Source: Akkermansia muciniphila (GTDB lineage: Bacteria > Verrucomicrobiota > Verrucomicrobiia > Limisphaerales > SIBE01). From it: a stretch of DNA of 56,443 bases. The stretch is taken from NCBI GenBank assembly GCA_945861765.1, contig CAMAWP010000009.1, forward strand, positions 1 through 56,443. Reading direction: 5' to 3'. A model generated the notes under the pieces. It searched no databases. It worked only from the letters and a program-made list of their open reading frames with translations, and was not told where the DNA came from. The first letter of the stretch is position 1. Each line of letters starts with the position of its first letter. This document shows positions 8,842 to 17,525 of this stretch, piece after piece. Position numbers and translations under genes: made by a program.

Positions 8842-10115
8842 GCGAAGAGATGTCCTGGGATCGTTCCCCGGTAAACGGGCGCCTCCGGTTCCTTGTTAAA
8901 CCCGGCGCAAACGAAGTCATAATCCGTCCCGCGTCGGACCCAGCTCGGGGCGACGTAGTGGGCGGCCTTCGCGCCGGCGTCGGTCGTGATCGGCTTGATG
9001 GCGCTCCACGTTTTCCCGCCGTCGTTGCTGCTGGCGATTCCCAGATCGAGCCAGAGGGCCTTTCGATCCTTGCACATGAGCAGCACGCGTATCGTCTGGC
9101 GATCCACGATGTCGAGACAGCCGCCGGCGATGTCCACGCTGAAGTCGGCGGAAAGCTCGCCGGATTTCCACTTCGAACCGTCCCAGTTGTCCAGCGACCA
9201 CTTCGCCCCGTCCCAGCAGACGTGGACGCAGCGCATGAACGGCTCGCGGGCCAGGTGATAGGGCCGGTTGAAGGTGTAGAGGAGATGCGGATGGCCGTCC
9301 GCGTCGAGCTCCAGGCAATGCGCCAGCGTGTTGGAATGTCCGCCGGCTGGCTGACCGGTGATCGAAATGGGCTCGGGCCTCGGCCGTTCAAACCCGTGCT
9401 CGCGGGCCGTCGGTTGCAGCGGCAGCTCGTGCTTGCTGCCGTCCGCCTTGAGCCAGCTTGCACCGTGATCGTCCGAGCGCAGATAATAAACCGTGTCGTA
9501 GATCGCCGAATAATCGTTCCAGGGACAAAAGACCGCGTGCAACCGCTGACACCCGGCGTCGTAGCGCAGCAAAGGATGAACAGGCGCATGAATGGTCAGC
9601 ACCAGCGGCTTGGCCTCGGGCTTGCCGGTGTAAACCGCCATCGTGCGGGGAGTTGGCCCGGGACCAATGATTCGGAGTCCCTCTGCCGTCCACACAACGT
9701 CGAGTCCGGCGGCGGGATGTGGTTCGGGAAAGGTGGCCAGTTGGGTCGCTGTGGGTTTGCCTGATTTCTTCACACGCACAAGCCACAGTCCGTCATCCCG
9801 CAGACCCGCCACATGAATCACGCCGTCCGGATCAGTAACCATCCGAGCCCGAGCCAAGGATCCAAGCGACAATTTGCGCCCGCCTCGATGGAGGACGGTG
9901 TCGCTGACCGAATGGATCAGCACGGCGGGCGCGTCTTCGTCGGCGGCCAGCAGGCGTGGTCCCATGACATTCGGAAAGTAACCCAATGATCGCCCGGACG
10001 GAAAGAGAACCTGCACTGCCTCCGCCGGATGCGCCTCGGCGCCCCGAAGCAGATTTGGCGCAAGCGTCCAGGCCGCTCCGGCGCCCATCGTTCCAATAAA
10101 AGTGCGTCGTCTCAT
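8838..10115 (-). CDS. BNR-4 repeat protein with Tat-like signal (paralog 2)
   Basis: The ATG at 10115 gives MRRRTFIGTMGAGAAWTLAP, a Tat-style signal, and a 425-residue protein; an upstream in-frame start at 10235 would bury this signal. The body carries YYLRSDDHGASWLKADG, the same blade motif as its neighbours, and HCLELDADGHPHLLYTF, the shared H-x-x-x-L-x-x-D-x-x-G-x-P-H motif. Several further blades end in SSNDGGKTW-type Asp boxes. Family knowledge points to a polysaccharide lyase or glycosidase fold, with specificity unknown. It is followed by paralog 1 with a 4-bp overlap and preceded by an 85-residue ORF 7 bp upstream, forming a compact minus-strand operon that diverges from the third paralog at 10480. 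Confidence 0.85.
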   Translation of the reverse strand: MRRRTFIGTMGAGAAWTLAPNLLRGAEAHPAEAVQVLFPSGRSLGYFPNVMGPRLLAADEDAPAVLIHSVSDTVLHRGGRKLSLGSLARARMVTDPDGVIHVAGLRDDGLWLVRVKKSGKPTATQLATFPEPHPAAGLDVVWTAEGLRIIGPGPTPRTMAVYTGKPEAKPLVLTIHAPVHPLLRYDAGCQRLHAVFCPWNDYSAIYDTVYYLRSDDHGASWLKADGSKHELPLQPTAREHGFERPRPEPISITGQPAGGHSNTLAHCLELDADGHPHLLYTFNRPYHLAREPFMRCVHVCWDGAKWSLDNWDGSKWKSGELSADFSVDIAGGCLDIVDRQTIRVLLMCKDRKALWLDLGIASSNDGGKTWSAIKPITTDAGAKAAHYVAPSWVRRGTDYDFVCAGFNKEPEAPVYRGTIPGHLFA

Positions 10116-10122
10116 GATGCGT

Positions 10123-10380
10123 TCAAGCTTTATGGCCCCTCCGCTGCCGCGCTTTCCATCCCCGGCCCCAGGCCAAGACAGTAATGAGCGAAGGGACTGA
10201 ACGATGCACCCACGGCGTGAGAAACTCCGTCTCAAATCGCACCTTCGCGGCCAGGCCGTATTCCACCATGGTCGGTGCGGCGCTGCTGTTGGCAGCGGTC
10301 ACCAGCTGCCGTGCGACCGCGAGTCGATCAACGCTCAGCACGGCGCGCTGCCGGAGCTGCTTCTCGTCGTGTGATAACAT
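10123..10380 (-). CDS. Putative small protein at head of the BNR-4 operon
   Basis: An ATG at 10380 (MLSHDEKQLRQRAVLSVDRL) gives an 85-residue ORF ending 7 bp before the ATG of BNR-4 paralog 2. The first half is an amphipathic, basic helix-like stretch; the C-terminal SLITVLAWGRGWKARQRRG looks like a short membrane-facing or basic tail. I recognise no family. Position and composition support a real gene, but the spacing leaves little room for the next ribosome site. It could also be a remnant or chance ORF. Confidence 0.4.
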   Translation of the reverse strand: MLSHDEKQLRQRAVLSVDRLAVARQLVTAANSSAAPTMVEYGLAAKVRFETEFLTPWVHRSVPSLITVLAWGRGWKARQRRGHKA

Positions 10381-10479
10381 GGGTGTCTGGATAGCATGGA
10401 CCCGGCCTGACTGACGAACCATTTTCTTGATGGCGCAACATATTGTCCACGTGTCCCGTGTTTGATAACCTTCGCTGAT

Positions 10480-11766
10480 ATGAAGCGTCGAACATTTCTC
10501 TGCCACGCCCTGGCCAGCTCCGCCGGTGCCATGCTTTCTTGTGCTCCGGCATGGGGCGCATCCCGGTGGCGCCGGCGTCCCGCTGAGCGCAAGTTCCACC
10601 TCCAGCAGCTTGCATCGGACGGCGACAACAACGCGTTCTTCCCTTCGGCGGCGGGCGGGAAGATTCTTGCGACCAGCGATGGCGGTACGGTGCTGGGATA
10701 CGCCACACCGCAAGGGTCGGTCCTGTGGAGGAAAGGTGAGAAGGGTTGGACCCGCGGCGCCCTGCTGCCGATTCAGCGTCCCTATCTGGTGCAGGACAAA
10801 GCGGGCTTCCTCCACGTGTTTGGCTTGCGCAGCGTCCGCAGCGCCCAAGAGGTCTGGCATTTCACCGGGAGTCAACCGCAGGTCGTCGGGCAGTTCGACG
10901 AAGGCGAAAAGGTCTATGGGAAGAACTATTCGGCCGCCGCCCTCGGCAACGACGGGACGCTCTATTATTTCGGGGCGGGACTGGACGCCTTTGGTTTCCG
11001 GGAAAAGCACGCCGGCGGGAGCTGGAGCCTGACGCGGGCGCTGGCGAGCGGCCCGTGCATCTATCCCGCCGCGGTGTGTCGCGGGGAATCGATTCATCTG
11101 ATTTTTTGCGGATGGAATCCCGGTCCGGCGCTTTACGAAGGCGTTTTCTACATGCGTTCCGACGATCGTGGCGCGACGTGGCGCCGGAGCGATGGCCGGG
11201 CATTGGCGCTGCCGGTGGACTGGAAATCGGGTGAACTCGAGCAACTCTCCGGCACACAGAACACCGGTGGCGGCGAGGCAAACACGCACAACCTGAGCCT
11301 GCTCGTGGATCGGGCCGGGCGTCCCCATGTGCTCTACTGGTACTCGCGTCCGTACGGGATCGCTTTCGGCGCCGCGTCTGGCGCGAAGGCTGAACCGAAC
11401 GTCCGTGTGAAACATCTCCGGCGGGACGCCGATGGTTGGAAGCCCAGCCTGCTCTGCACGGAACTTGATCGGGACGCCAGCTACGCCACGCTCGCCGAGG
11501 ATGGGCACGGTCGGCTGCACGCGATTGTCACTCACAAGCGGAGCAACGACGGGTTCTACGACTTGGGCTACACCTTCAGCGAGGACAGCGGCGACACATG
11601 GTCCGCCCTCCAGCCCTTGACCACCGACGCCGCCAAACGCCGCCTCAGCTATGCCCATCCTGCAATCGTCCCGGCCGTTCGCGACGGCCGCTTGCAGTTC
11701 GCTTGCAACCATTGGTCGGGAAAAAACATGTCGCCTGTCTGGTATGGTGAGGTGATGGTTGCGTAG
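10480..11766 (+). CDS. BNR-4 repeat protein with signal peptide (paralog 3)
   Basis: I prefer the ATG at 10480 (MKRRTFLCHALASSAGAML) over 10462 because it opens with an export signal containing a twin-Arg-like KRRTF and ends in an Ala-rich cleavage region. The 428-residue protein shares with paralogs 1 and 2 the segment IHLIFCGWNPGPALYEGVF, the blade MRSDDRGATWRRSDGRALAL, and NLSLLVDRAGRPHVLYW. A late Asp box reads SEDSGDTWSAL. It is divergently oriented to the paralog 1/2 operon, with a 99-bp gap to the small ORF and a shared promoter region between. Likely an exported glycan-active propeller; exact activity unknown. Confidence 0.85.
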   Translation: MKRRTFLCHALASSAGAMLSCAPAWGASRWRRRPAERKFHLQQLASDGDNNAFFPSAAGGKILATSDGGTVLGYATPQGSVLWRKGEKGWTRGALLPIQRPYLVQDKAGFLHVFGLRSVRSAQEVWHFTGSQPQVVGQFDEGEKVYGKNYSAAALGNDGTLYYFGAGLDAFGFREKHAGGSWSLTRALASGPCIYPAAVCRGESIHLIFCGWNPGPALYEGVFYMRSDDRGATWRRSDGRALALPVDWKSGELEQLSGTQNTGGGEANTHNLSLLVDRAGRPHVLYWYSRPYGIAFGAASGAKAEPNVRVKHLRRDADGWKPSLLCTELDRDASYATLAEDGHGRLHAIVTHKRSNDGFYDLGYTFSEDSGDTWSALQPLTTDAAKRRLSYAHPAIVPAVRDGRLQFACNHWSGKNMSPVWYGEVMVA

Positions 11767-11846
11767 GCTCCCACGACGAATTCCCTTTTCCAGCGAGCCA
11801 AGGATCCTGTGGCCACCATGCGACGAAGTGGCGGGTTTTGTCACCG

Positions 11847-11999
11847 CTATTGGCGATAGAGCGTCTTGGCCGCACTCTCCGTCGCTGGGGCAGCGAAGAT
11901 CTCATACCCGAGCAAGCAGTGGGCGAAGCCGAGGCTCAACAGGAGCAGATGCCGACTTATCGCGAAGACTCGCTTTGTTGAGTTGTTCGTTGCTTTCAC
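11847..11999 (-). pseudogene. N-terminal remnant of a secreted protein
   Basis: From a GTG at 11999 the frame gives a good signal peptide (STKRVFAISRHLLLLSLGFA, then IFAAPA) followed by only about 18 residues ending in AAKTLYRQ and a stop. A signal peptide with nothing behind it suggests a truncated gene. KTLY at the end resembles the start of a c-type cytochrome domain, but this is a guess. It lies directly downstream of the FecR gene. Confidence 0.4.
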
Positions 12000-12070
12000 G
12001 CGGTTGTTCTCAATTCGATTGCCCGGTTTTGGAGCTGGAGCAGACACCCTTTCTCTGAGTTGCGGCGCTA

Positions 12071-13428
12071 TCACGGCGCACGTTTGTTCGAGCCGTCCTG
12101 GGGAACCAACTCGATGTGATTGATCTCCAAGCCGGCGTCTTCCTTGATCGTCAGGGCATACACGTCGGTCAGTTCCAATCCATCCGGCGACGAAGACAAC
12201 TGTGGTTGAAGCGGTCGAAAGTCCCTGAGGGGCAATTCGACTTCCCAGGTCTCGCCAGCCGGCCCAAGAGAGGCAGGTTGGACGTCCATTTCGAATTTTC
12301 CCGCGAAGGCGCCACGCATTTTTTGAGCGCTAAATCCGAAGCGCACGGTTTGCGCCCGCTCCGTTCGCCCCCGAAAACGAAGCCGCGAGTCGAACTTCAA
12401 CAACACTGGCCGTTCAGTACTCTTCCAGGCTGCGATGGCCACCGCGTAAAGCATCACCGAGTCCCGGCCCGGGATGGGCCAAAGCAACGGATCGGCGCCC
12501 AAACGAGCCCGCTCATTCCCTGTCGGGGGCAGCCACTTGCCCAAGATCACTTCGGGGACCTGCCACAAATCGCAAGCCCAGTAGTTGATCGGCCTGGGTT
12601 GAGGCGTCACGGAGAGTGGCTCCTTCCTGCTCAGCGATGCGGCCACCTGGTGTCCTTTCGGCACCGCGACCGCGCTGCCATCCAAATTCCGTCTGACCCG
12701 CGCGGAGCCCTCGTTGACCCGCAGCATCGTCTCGGTGGGGGAGGTTTGGATATCGAACTGCGCTCCCAGCATCTCCGCGGCAACTGTTGGCGTATGAATG
12801 AACAAGGGCTCCACGGCAGCTCCCGGTGCAGGGCTTCCCCAGAGATTTCCTTGCAACAATTTGAACCGTTTTCTGCCTGCCTCCGCATCGAGGATTCTCA
12901 AGGTCGAGTGCCCGGCGATCGTGATCGTTGAGCCATCGCGCAATTTAAGCTCGATCCAGGCATCACAGGAGCGCGTCTCCAACGTGTCACCGGCACCGAG
13001 GGAAGTTCCGTTGGTCAGCCCGTTCTCAATTCTGCCGTTGGAACCAAAGTATTGGCTGGAGCCGGTCACCTTGGACACACGGACAATTCCCGGCTTGGTG
13101 GTCGGGAGTAACTGGAATGCAATGACTGCCAGAACTGTGACGGCGGCGGCGGCGGCCAGGCCCCATTGCTACGAACGAAAATTGACCGGCACGACCTTGC
13201 GTCCCTGATCCGCCAACCGGATCGGGCGGGGATGAAGCGCTTCCTGGCGACCAGCCGCGATCCGCTCGAGGTCCGCCACCATGACCGCCTGTTCCGCCAC
13301 CTCACGAAGGAACGCCCGGGCTGCGGGATCGGTGCGCAACAGCTCAGCGACACGCAGGCGTTCCTCCTGCGTCAAGCGACCGTCGAGGTGCCGCAACAGG
13401 AGTTCGCGCGGTGCATCGTTCGGATTCA
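12071..13428 (-). pseudogene. FecR-type anti-sigma factor with carbohydrate-binding-like tail, interrupted by in-frame TAG
   Basis: The start at 13428 (MNPNDAPRELLLRHLDG) overlaps the sigma-factor stop (ATGA). Residues 1-86 form an anti-sigma N-domain (DGRLTQEERLRVAELL), ending at VPVNFRS and a TAG at 13169-13171. The same frame continues at once with a membrane helix (WGLAAAAAVTVLAVIAF), a FecR domain (RDGSTITIAGHSTLRI, FIHTPTVAAEMLGAQFDI) and a C-terminal jelly-roll-like region (ELPLRDFRP, ELTDVYALTIKEDAGLEI) resembling CBM11/CIA30 folds. Removing one stop codon restores a protein of about 452 residues, so this is a recent nonsense change or a base error. If real, the cytoplasmic domain would be cut from its sensor. 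The second part on its own could start only at a GTG at 13078, after the helix. Confidence 0.8.
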
Positions 13429-13962
13429 TGGAACCCGCCCTCCGGGGACTTCGGCGTTGCGCAGTTTGCCCTCGATGCAGTCCTTCAGATTCTCGTGCAG
13501 ACGGGAGACCCGCTTGTAAATCGCGTTGAGTCCGATGCCCATCTGCTCCGCCACTTCCTCGCAACTGTAGCCGTCGAAGTAGCGAAGCTTGAGCAGGCGT
13601 CTCGCGGACGCGGGCGTCGCTTCGAGGCAATCCTGCAACGCCTCCATCTTCGCGCCGGCGGGATGCGCCGCCTCGGACTGCCACTCGTGTTCCAACAGTT
13701 CCAGAATCCCCGCGTCCAGGGAAGTCTCCCGCTGATGACGACGCAGCCAGTCAATGCCCTCGCGCCGTGCCGTGATGAACGCCCACGACATGAGGGCGCT
13801 CTCCGTTTCAAAGCTCACCTCCCGGGTCATCGCCTTGAGCGCGACGTTCTGGAAGATGTCCTCGGCCGCGTGCGCATCGCGGACGACGACCCACGCCGCG
13901 GCGGATACGCGGGTCCGCCTTGCCATTAGCAACTGGAACGCTTCCTGTTCGGTTAGGGCCAT
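13426..13962 (-). CDS. ECF-family RNA polymerase sigma factor
   Basis: The 178-residue protein contains region 2 (AEDIFQNVALKAM, SWAFITARREGIDWLRRH), which binds core polymerase and the -10 element, and region 4 with a helix-turn-helix (RLLKLRYFDGYSCEEVAEQM, GIGLNAIYKRVSRLH) for -35 recognition. Length and layout fit the ECF group common in Planctomycetes and Verrucomicrobia. The stop overlaps the start of the FecR-type gene, the usual sigma/anti-sigma coupling. The FecR partner probably holds it inactive until a periplasmic signal arrives. Since the FecR tail looks carbohydrate-binding, glycan sensing is possible. Confidence 0.92.
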   Translation of the reverse strand: MALTEQEAFQLLMARRTRVSAAAWVVVRDAHAAEDIFQNVALKAMTREVSFETESALMSWAFITARREGIDWLRRHQRETSLDAGILELLEHEWQSEAAHPAGAKMEALQDCLEATPASARRLLKLRYFDGYSCEEVAEQMGIGLNAIYKRVSRLHENLKDCIEGKLRNAEVPGGRVP

Positions 13963-14012
13963 GTTGGCATTCTCGGTGAGCTATTCAGAAAAACAATTCG
14001 AAAGGACTGCAT

Positions 14013-14210
14013 GTGATGGTCATCTCGCTTCTCAACTCATGGAGTCCCCTTGGCAGTGCGAGAAACCGCGGCGTGCGCGGTGGAGGCGTATTGGACTACA
14101 TGCACCTCGTGGCGGCGAGAAAAGCCAACGCCGCCGTCCTCTACACGCTCAACCTGGCCGACTTTCAGCACCTCCAGCGGACGGGCGACCCGGAGATTCG
14201 GCGTCCATGA
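14013..14210 (+). pseudogene. C-terminal remnant of a PIN-domain (VapC-like) protein
   Basis: Residues 20-65 (GVRGGGVLDYMHLVAARKA, then AVLYTLNLADFQHL) match the last third of PIN-domain ribonucleases: the acidic residue in the GxxDxxH helix and the T-x-N-x-x-D-F strand. The N-terminal two thirds and the first catalytic Asp are missing, and no antitoxin gene is beside it. It is a truncated toxin relic. Confidence 0.65.
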
Positions 14211-14293
14211 ATGTGAGTCAACAAACAGAGGGGTGGCGAGCAGGGGATCCTTCCTGAGCCACGCGTGCCCGGTGTGTTGCGCATCTGTCAGCT

Positions 14294-17200
14294 TCATCGT
14301 TGAGCCGTGTGACCGGATTTGCTTTCAGGCGACCCGCCGAGGAGTCTGGCGGGCTCGGTCGTCTGGGATGCCCGGAACGGCTGAAAATACCACTGCCGGA
14401 AACGAGCCCAGTGTTGGCCGAGGTCGTCGGTGAATATCAGCGTGCAAGGCACGAGGTACAGGGTGATGACCGTGGTGAAAAGAATTCCGAATCCCATCGA
14501 CACAGCCATGGGAATGAGGAATTGAGCTTCCAAGGTTCGGTCGAAGATCATCGGCGCCAGCCCGACAAAAGTGGTGACCGAGGTGAGGATGATGGGTTGG
14601 AAGCGCCTGGCACCCGCTTCCAATGCAGCCTGGAGCAGGGTGATGCCTTCTGCACGACGCTGGTTGACGTAATCCACCATCACCAGCGAGTTGTTCACCG
14701 AGATGCCGGCCAGGGCGAGCATGCCGAAGATGGAGAGATACGACGGCGTCATGCCCATGATGATGTGGCCCAGGAGCGCACCGATGGCACCCAACGGAAT
14801 GATCAGCATGACGAAGATCGGTTGAGTGAGAGATCTCAATGGAATGGCCAGCAAGGCATAGAGCGCCAATAGCAAACCCACGGTGCCGAGGATCGTCCGT
14901 TTCCTCGATTCCTCCGCCTCGGCCACGTATCCCTTATACTGGAATGAAAGGCCTTCGCCTTCGAGGCACATCTCGGTGAGCTTCGGCGTGATCTCACGCG
15001 AAATGCCGATAACGTCGATGGTGTCATCCACCGGCTGGCAGCCGATGCGGATCACCTCGGCGCGGTCGTTCCGTTCCACAAAGGAGGGGGCCTTGGTGAA
15101 CTTCACCTCCGCGATGGTCGCGAGGGGCACATCGGCCCCGCGCGGTGTCCGAATCTTCATTTGCTCAAGAGTGTGCAATGTCTCCCGGGCTTCCTTGGGC
15201 AGCCGGACCATGACCCGGATGTCGTCGATGCCGCGTTGCACCCGCTGGGCTTCCTCGCCGTAAAACGCCTGGCGAATCTGCCGGGCGAGCAACGCCTGGT
15301 TGAGTCCGAGCTCGGCGGCCCGCGGCTTCAAGCTGAATTCCAGTTCGTCCTGGCCGTAGTTCACCTGCGCCCAGGCGGTGCGAATGCCCCCGTAACCTTC
15401 CAGCATGGCCTTGATCCGCTCCGCGAGCTCCGCCTTCTTGGGTGAAGTTGGTCCGCGCAGTTCCAGATGAAGATTCCCGTCGGCGTATTCCTGGCCTCCT
15501 TCGAACGTCTGTTCCGCGAAGACCCGGAAAAACCTGGCCTCGGGCATCGGACCGATGACTTCGGTCCACCGGTTGGCAATCTGGCTGTTGCGGGGGCCTG
15601 GTTCGCTCCGTTCACTGGGGTCCGTGATCTCGAGCGAGACGGAACCCGCTGACTTTCGGAACCCGCCTCGCGGCTCGGTGCCTCCAATGACACGCGACAC
15701 GTTGCGAATGAGCGATTCGCCGGTGCCGGGATCGACGAACTCCTTCTTGACCTGTTCGAGGGCAGCCGAGATCCGGTCCACATATTTGGCCGTGGTCTCT
15801 ACAGGGGTGTCGTCGGGCAGAACCAGGACCGAGGTGATGCGTCGGGAATCGACCGAGGGAAACGAGACGAACTTCATCCGGCCACCGAGGCAGTAGCCGG
15901 CCATCAGCAGGCTCAGGGCGACGAAGCTGGCCAGCACCGTCGGCCGATGGCGCATCGCCCAGTTGAGCGTCGGCTGATAAACCCGCTCGACGAATCTCTC
16001 CATTCCGGTGGTGATTCGCCTTTGGAAACGATCGAAGGCATTCGTTTCGCTTTTGAACCGGATATGCTTGAGGTGCGTCGGCAAAAAGAGCTTGCACGCC
16101 AGCAGCGAGAACAGGAGGACGGACGCCACCACGGGCGGGATTTCTTTGGCGTAGTCGCCCCAGGTTCCCTCGAAGAAGAGCATCGGGATGAACGCGACGA
16201 TCGTCGTCAGCGCGCCGTAGGTCACCGGCGTGGACACCTCCTGAGTTCCCACGACCACGGCCTCCAGCGGCGCCATGCCGGTCTTCAGTTTGTCATAGAT
16301 GTTTTCCCCCGTGACGATGGCGTCATCTCCCACAATGCCGATGACGATGAAAAAACCAAACAGGCTCATCATGTTCAGAGTGAGACCAAACCAGGGCATC
16401 GTCATCAGGCCGCCAGCGAGAGCGACCGGGATGCCCACGGCGATCCAAAACGCGAGCACGGGGCGCAGGAAAAGCCCGAGCAGGATCAACACCAGCAGGC
16501 CGCCCTGGAGTGTGTTGGAAGTGAGCGAGCTCAAGCGGGCCCGGATGGACAACGATTCGTCGTTCCAAACAGACAGCTTGATGCCATCGGGAAAACGCGT
16601 GTCGGCGGTGCGCACGTACTCACGAACTTTATTCGAAATCTCAATGGCGCTCTCATTGCCCGTCCGCATCACCTGGATGAAGAGGGCGGGCTGGCCGTTG
16701 AATTCCACTCGTTTGTCTCCTTCCTCAAATCCATCCCTGATCCGGGCGACATCACCGAGCAGAACCTCCGCGCCGTTCGCCGCACGGATTGGAATCTTCG
16801 CGAATTCCGCTTCCGAGTAGGCTTGTCCCCGCGTCCGGACAATCAACGTGCCGCTCGCGCTGTCGATGGCCCCGGCCGGCAGGTCGATCGAGAATCGCCG
16901 GATGGCATCGGCGAGGTCCTGGAAGGTCAGATCGTAGGAGAGCAGTTTGTCGGTCTTGGCCTCGATGGCGATTTCGTAACGTCGGCCGCCTTCAAGCCCC
17001 GCGCGGCTGATGCCGGGCATTTCGAGCAGGTCTTCCTGCACGCGGCGGGCAACCTTTCTCAGGTCGTGGGCGCCCAGGCTGCCGGTCACGGCGACGCTCA
17101 ACACGGCAAAATAATTTCCCGATTCAGGAATGAAGACCCGCGGCCGCTCCGTTTCATTTGGAAACGTCGTGATTGTGTCCACCCGCGCCTTCACATCGTT

Positions 17201-17512
17201 TATCATTTCCCTCAAGTCGGTGCCCGGTTGGGCCGTAAGGTAAAACCGCGCCATGCCCCTGGATCCGTCCGCATTCAGTTGCTTGATGCCCTTCACCCCC
17301 TCGAGTGCTTCCTCGATGGGGATGAGGATCGCGCGTTCCACGTCCTTGGCGGTGGCGCCGCGGTAGGGCATCTCGATCATCACCGTGTTCCAGCTCAGGG
17401 CGGGGGTGATCTCGAGCGGGACGTGGTAGATGGCCGTGTAAATGCCGGCCACCAGAATCGCGGCCATGAGGAAGTTGGCCGCGATCCCATTGTTGGCGAA
17501 CCACCGGATCAT
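14294..17512 (-). CDS. RND-family efflux permease (AcrB/MexB-like, HAE type)
   Basis: The 1072-residue protein starts MIRWFANNGIAANFLMAAIL, the usual first membrane helix, followed by a periplasmic porter segment (RGATAKDVERAILIPIEEAL). The TM4 proton-relay motif reads GDDAIVTGENIYDKL, keeping the Asp pair, and TM10 reads GISVNNSLVMVDYVNQRR, with Asn where AcrB has Lys. Twelve membrane segments in two halves are visible. These pumps use the proton gradient to expel drugs, metabolites or lipids across both membranes, with an adaptor and an outer-membrane channel. The adaptor gene lies 13 bp upstream. No TolC-type gene is in the window, so the channel is presumably shared or elsewhere. Confidence 0.93.
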   Translation of the reverse strand: MIRWFANNGIAANFLMAAILVAGIYTAIYHVPLEITPALSWNTVMIEMPYRGATAKDVERAILIPIEEALEGVKGIKQLNADGSRGMARFYLTAQPGTDLREMINDVKARVDTITTFPNETERPRVFIPESGNYFAVLSVAVTGSLGAHDLRKVARRVQEDLLEMPGISRAGLEGGRRYEIAIEAKTDKLLSYDLTFQDLADAIRRFSIDLPAGAIDSASGTLIVRTRGQAYSEAEFAKIPIRAANGAEVLLGDVARIRDGFEEGDKRVEFNGQPALFIQVMRTGNESAIEISNKVREYVRTADTRFPDGIKLSVWNDESLSIRARLSSLTSNTLQGGLLVLILLGLFLRPVLAFWIAVGIPVALAGGLMTMPWFGLTLNMMSLFGFFIVIGIVGDDAIVTGENIYDKLKTGMAPLEAVVVGTQEVSTPVTYGALTTIVAFIPMLFFEGTWGDYAKEIPPVVASVLLFSLLACKLFLPTHLKHIRFKSETNAFDRFQRRITTGMERFVERVYQPTLNWAMRHRPTVLASFVALSLLMAGYCLGGRMKFVSFPSVDSRRITSVLVLPDDTPVETTAKYVDRISAALEQVKKEFVDPGTGESLIRNVSRVIGGTEPRGGFRKSAGSVSLEITDPSERSEPGPRNSQIANRWTEVIGPMPEARFFRVFAEQTFEGGQEYADGNLHLELRGPTSPKKAELAERIKAMLEGYGGIRTAWAQVNYGQDELEFSLKPRAAELGLNQALLARQIRQAFYGEEAQRVQRGIDDIRVMVRLPKEARETLHTLEQMKIRTPRGADVPLATIAEVKFTKAPSFVERNDRAEVIRIGCQPVDDTIDVIGISREITPKLTEMCLEGEGLSFQYKGYVAEAEESRKRTILGTVGLLLALYALLAIPLRSLTQPIFVMLIIPLGAIGALLGHIIMGMTPSYLSIFGMLALAGISVNNSLVMVDYVNQRRAEGITLLQAALEAGARRFQPIILTSVTTFVGLAPMIFDRTLEAQFLIPMAVSMGFGILFTTVITLYLVPCTLIFTDDLGQHWARFRQWYFQPFRASQTTEPARLLGGSPESKSGHTAQR

Positions 17513-17525
17513 GACTCAGTCCTGT

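Noticed and set aside
10123-11844. 573-codon minus-strand ORF
   Set aside because: Most of it is antisense to the third BNR-4 gene; only the last 85 codons look independent and were listed separately.
14013-14210. Working VapC toxin with antitoxin
   Set aside because: Only the C-terminal third of the PIN domain is present and there is no antitoxin-like ORF beside it.
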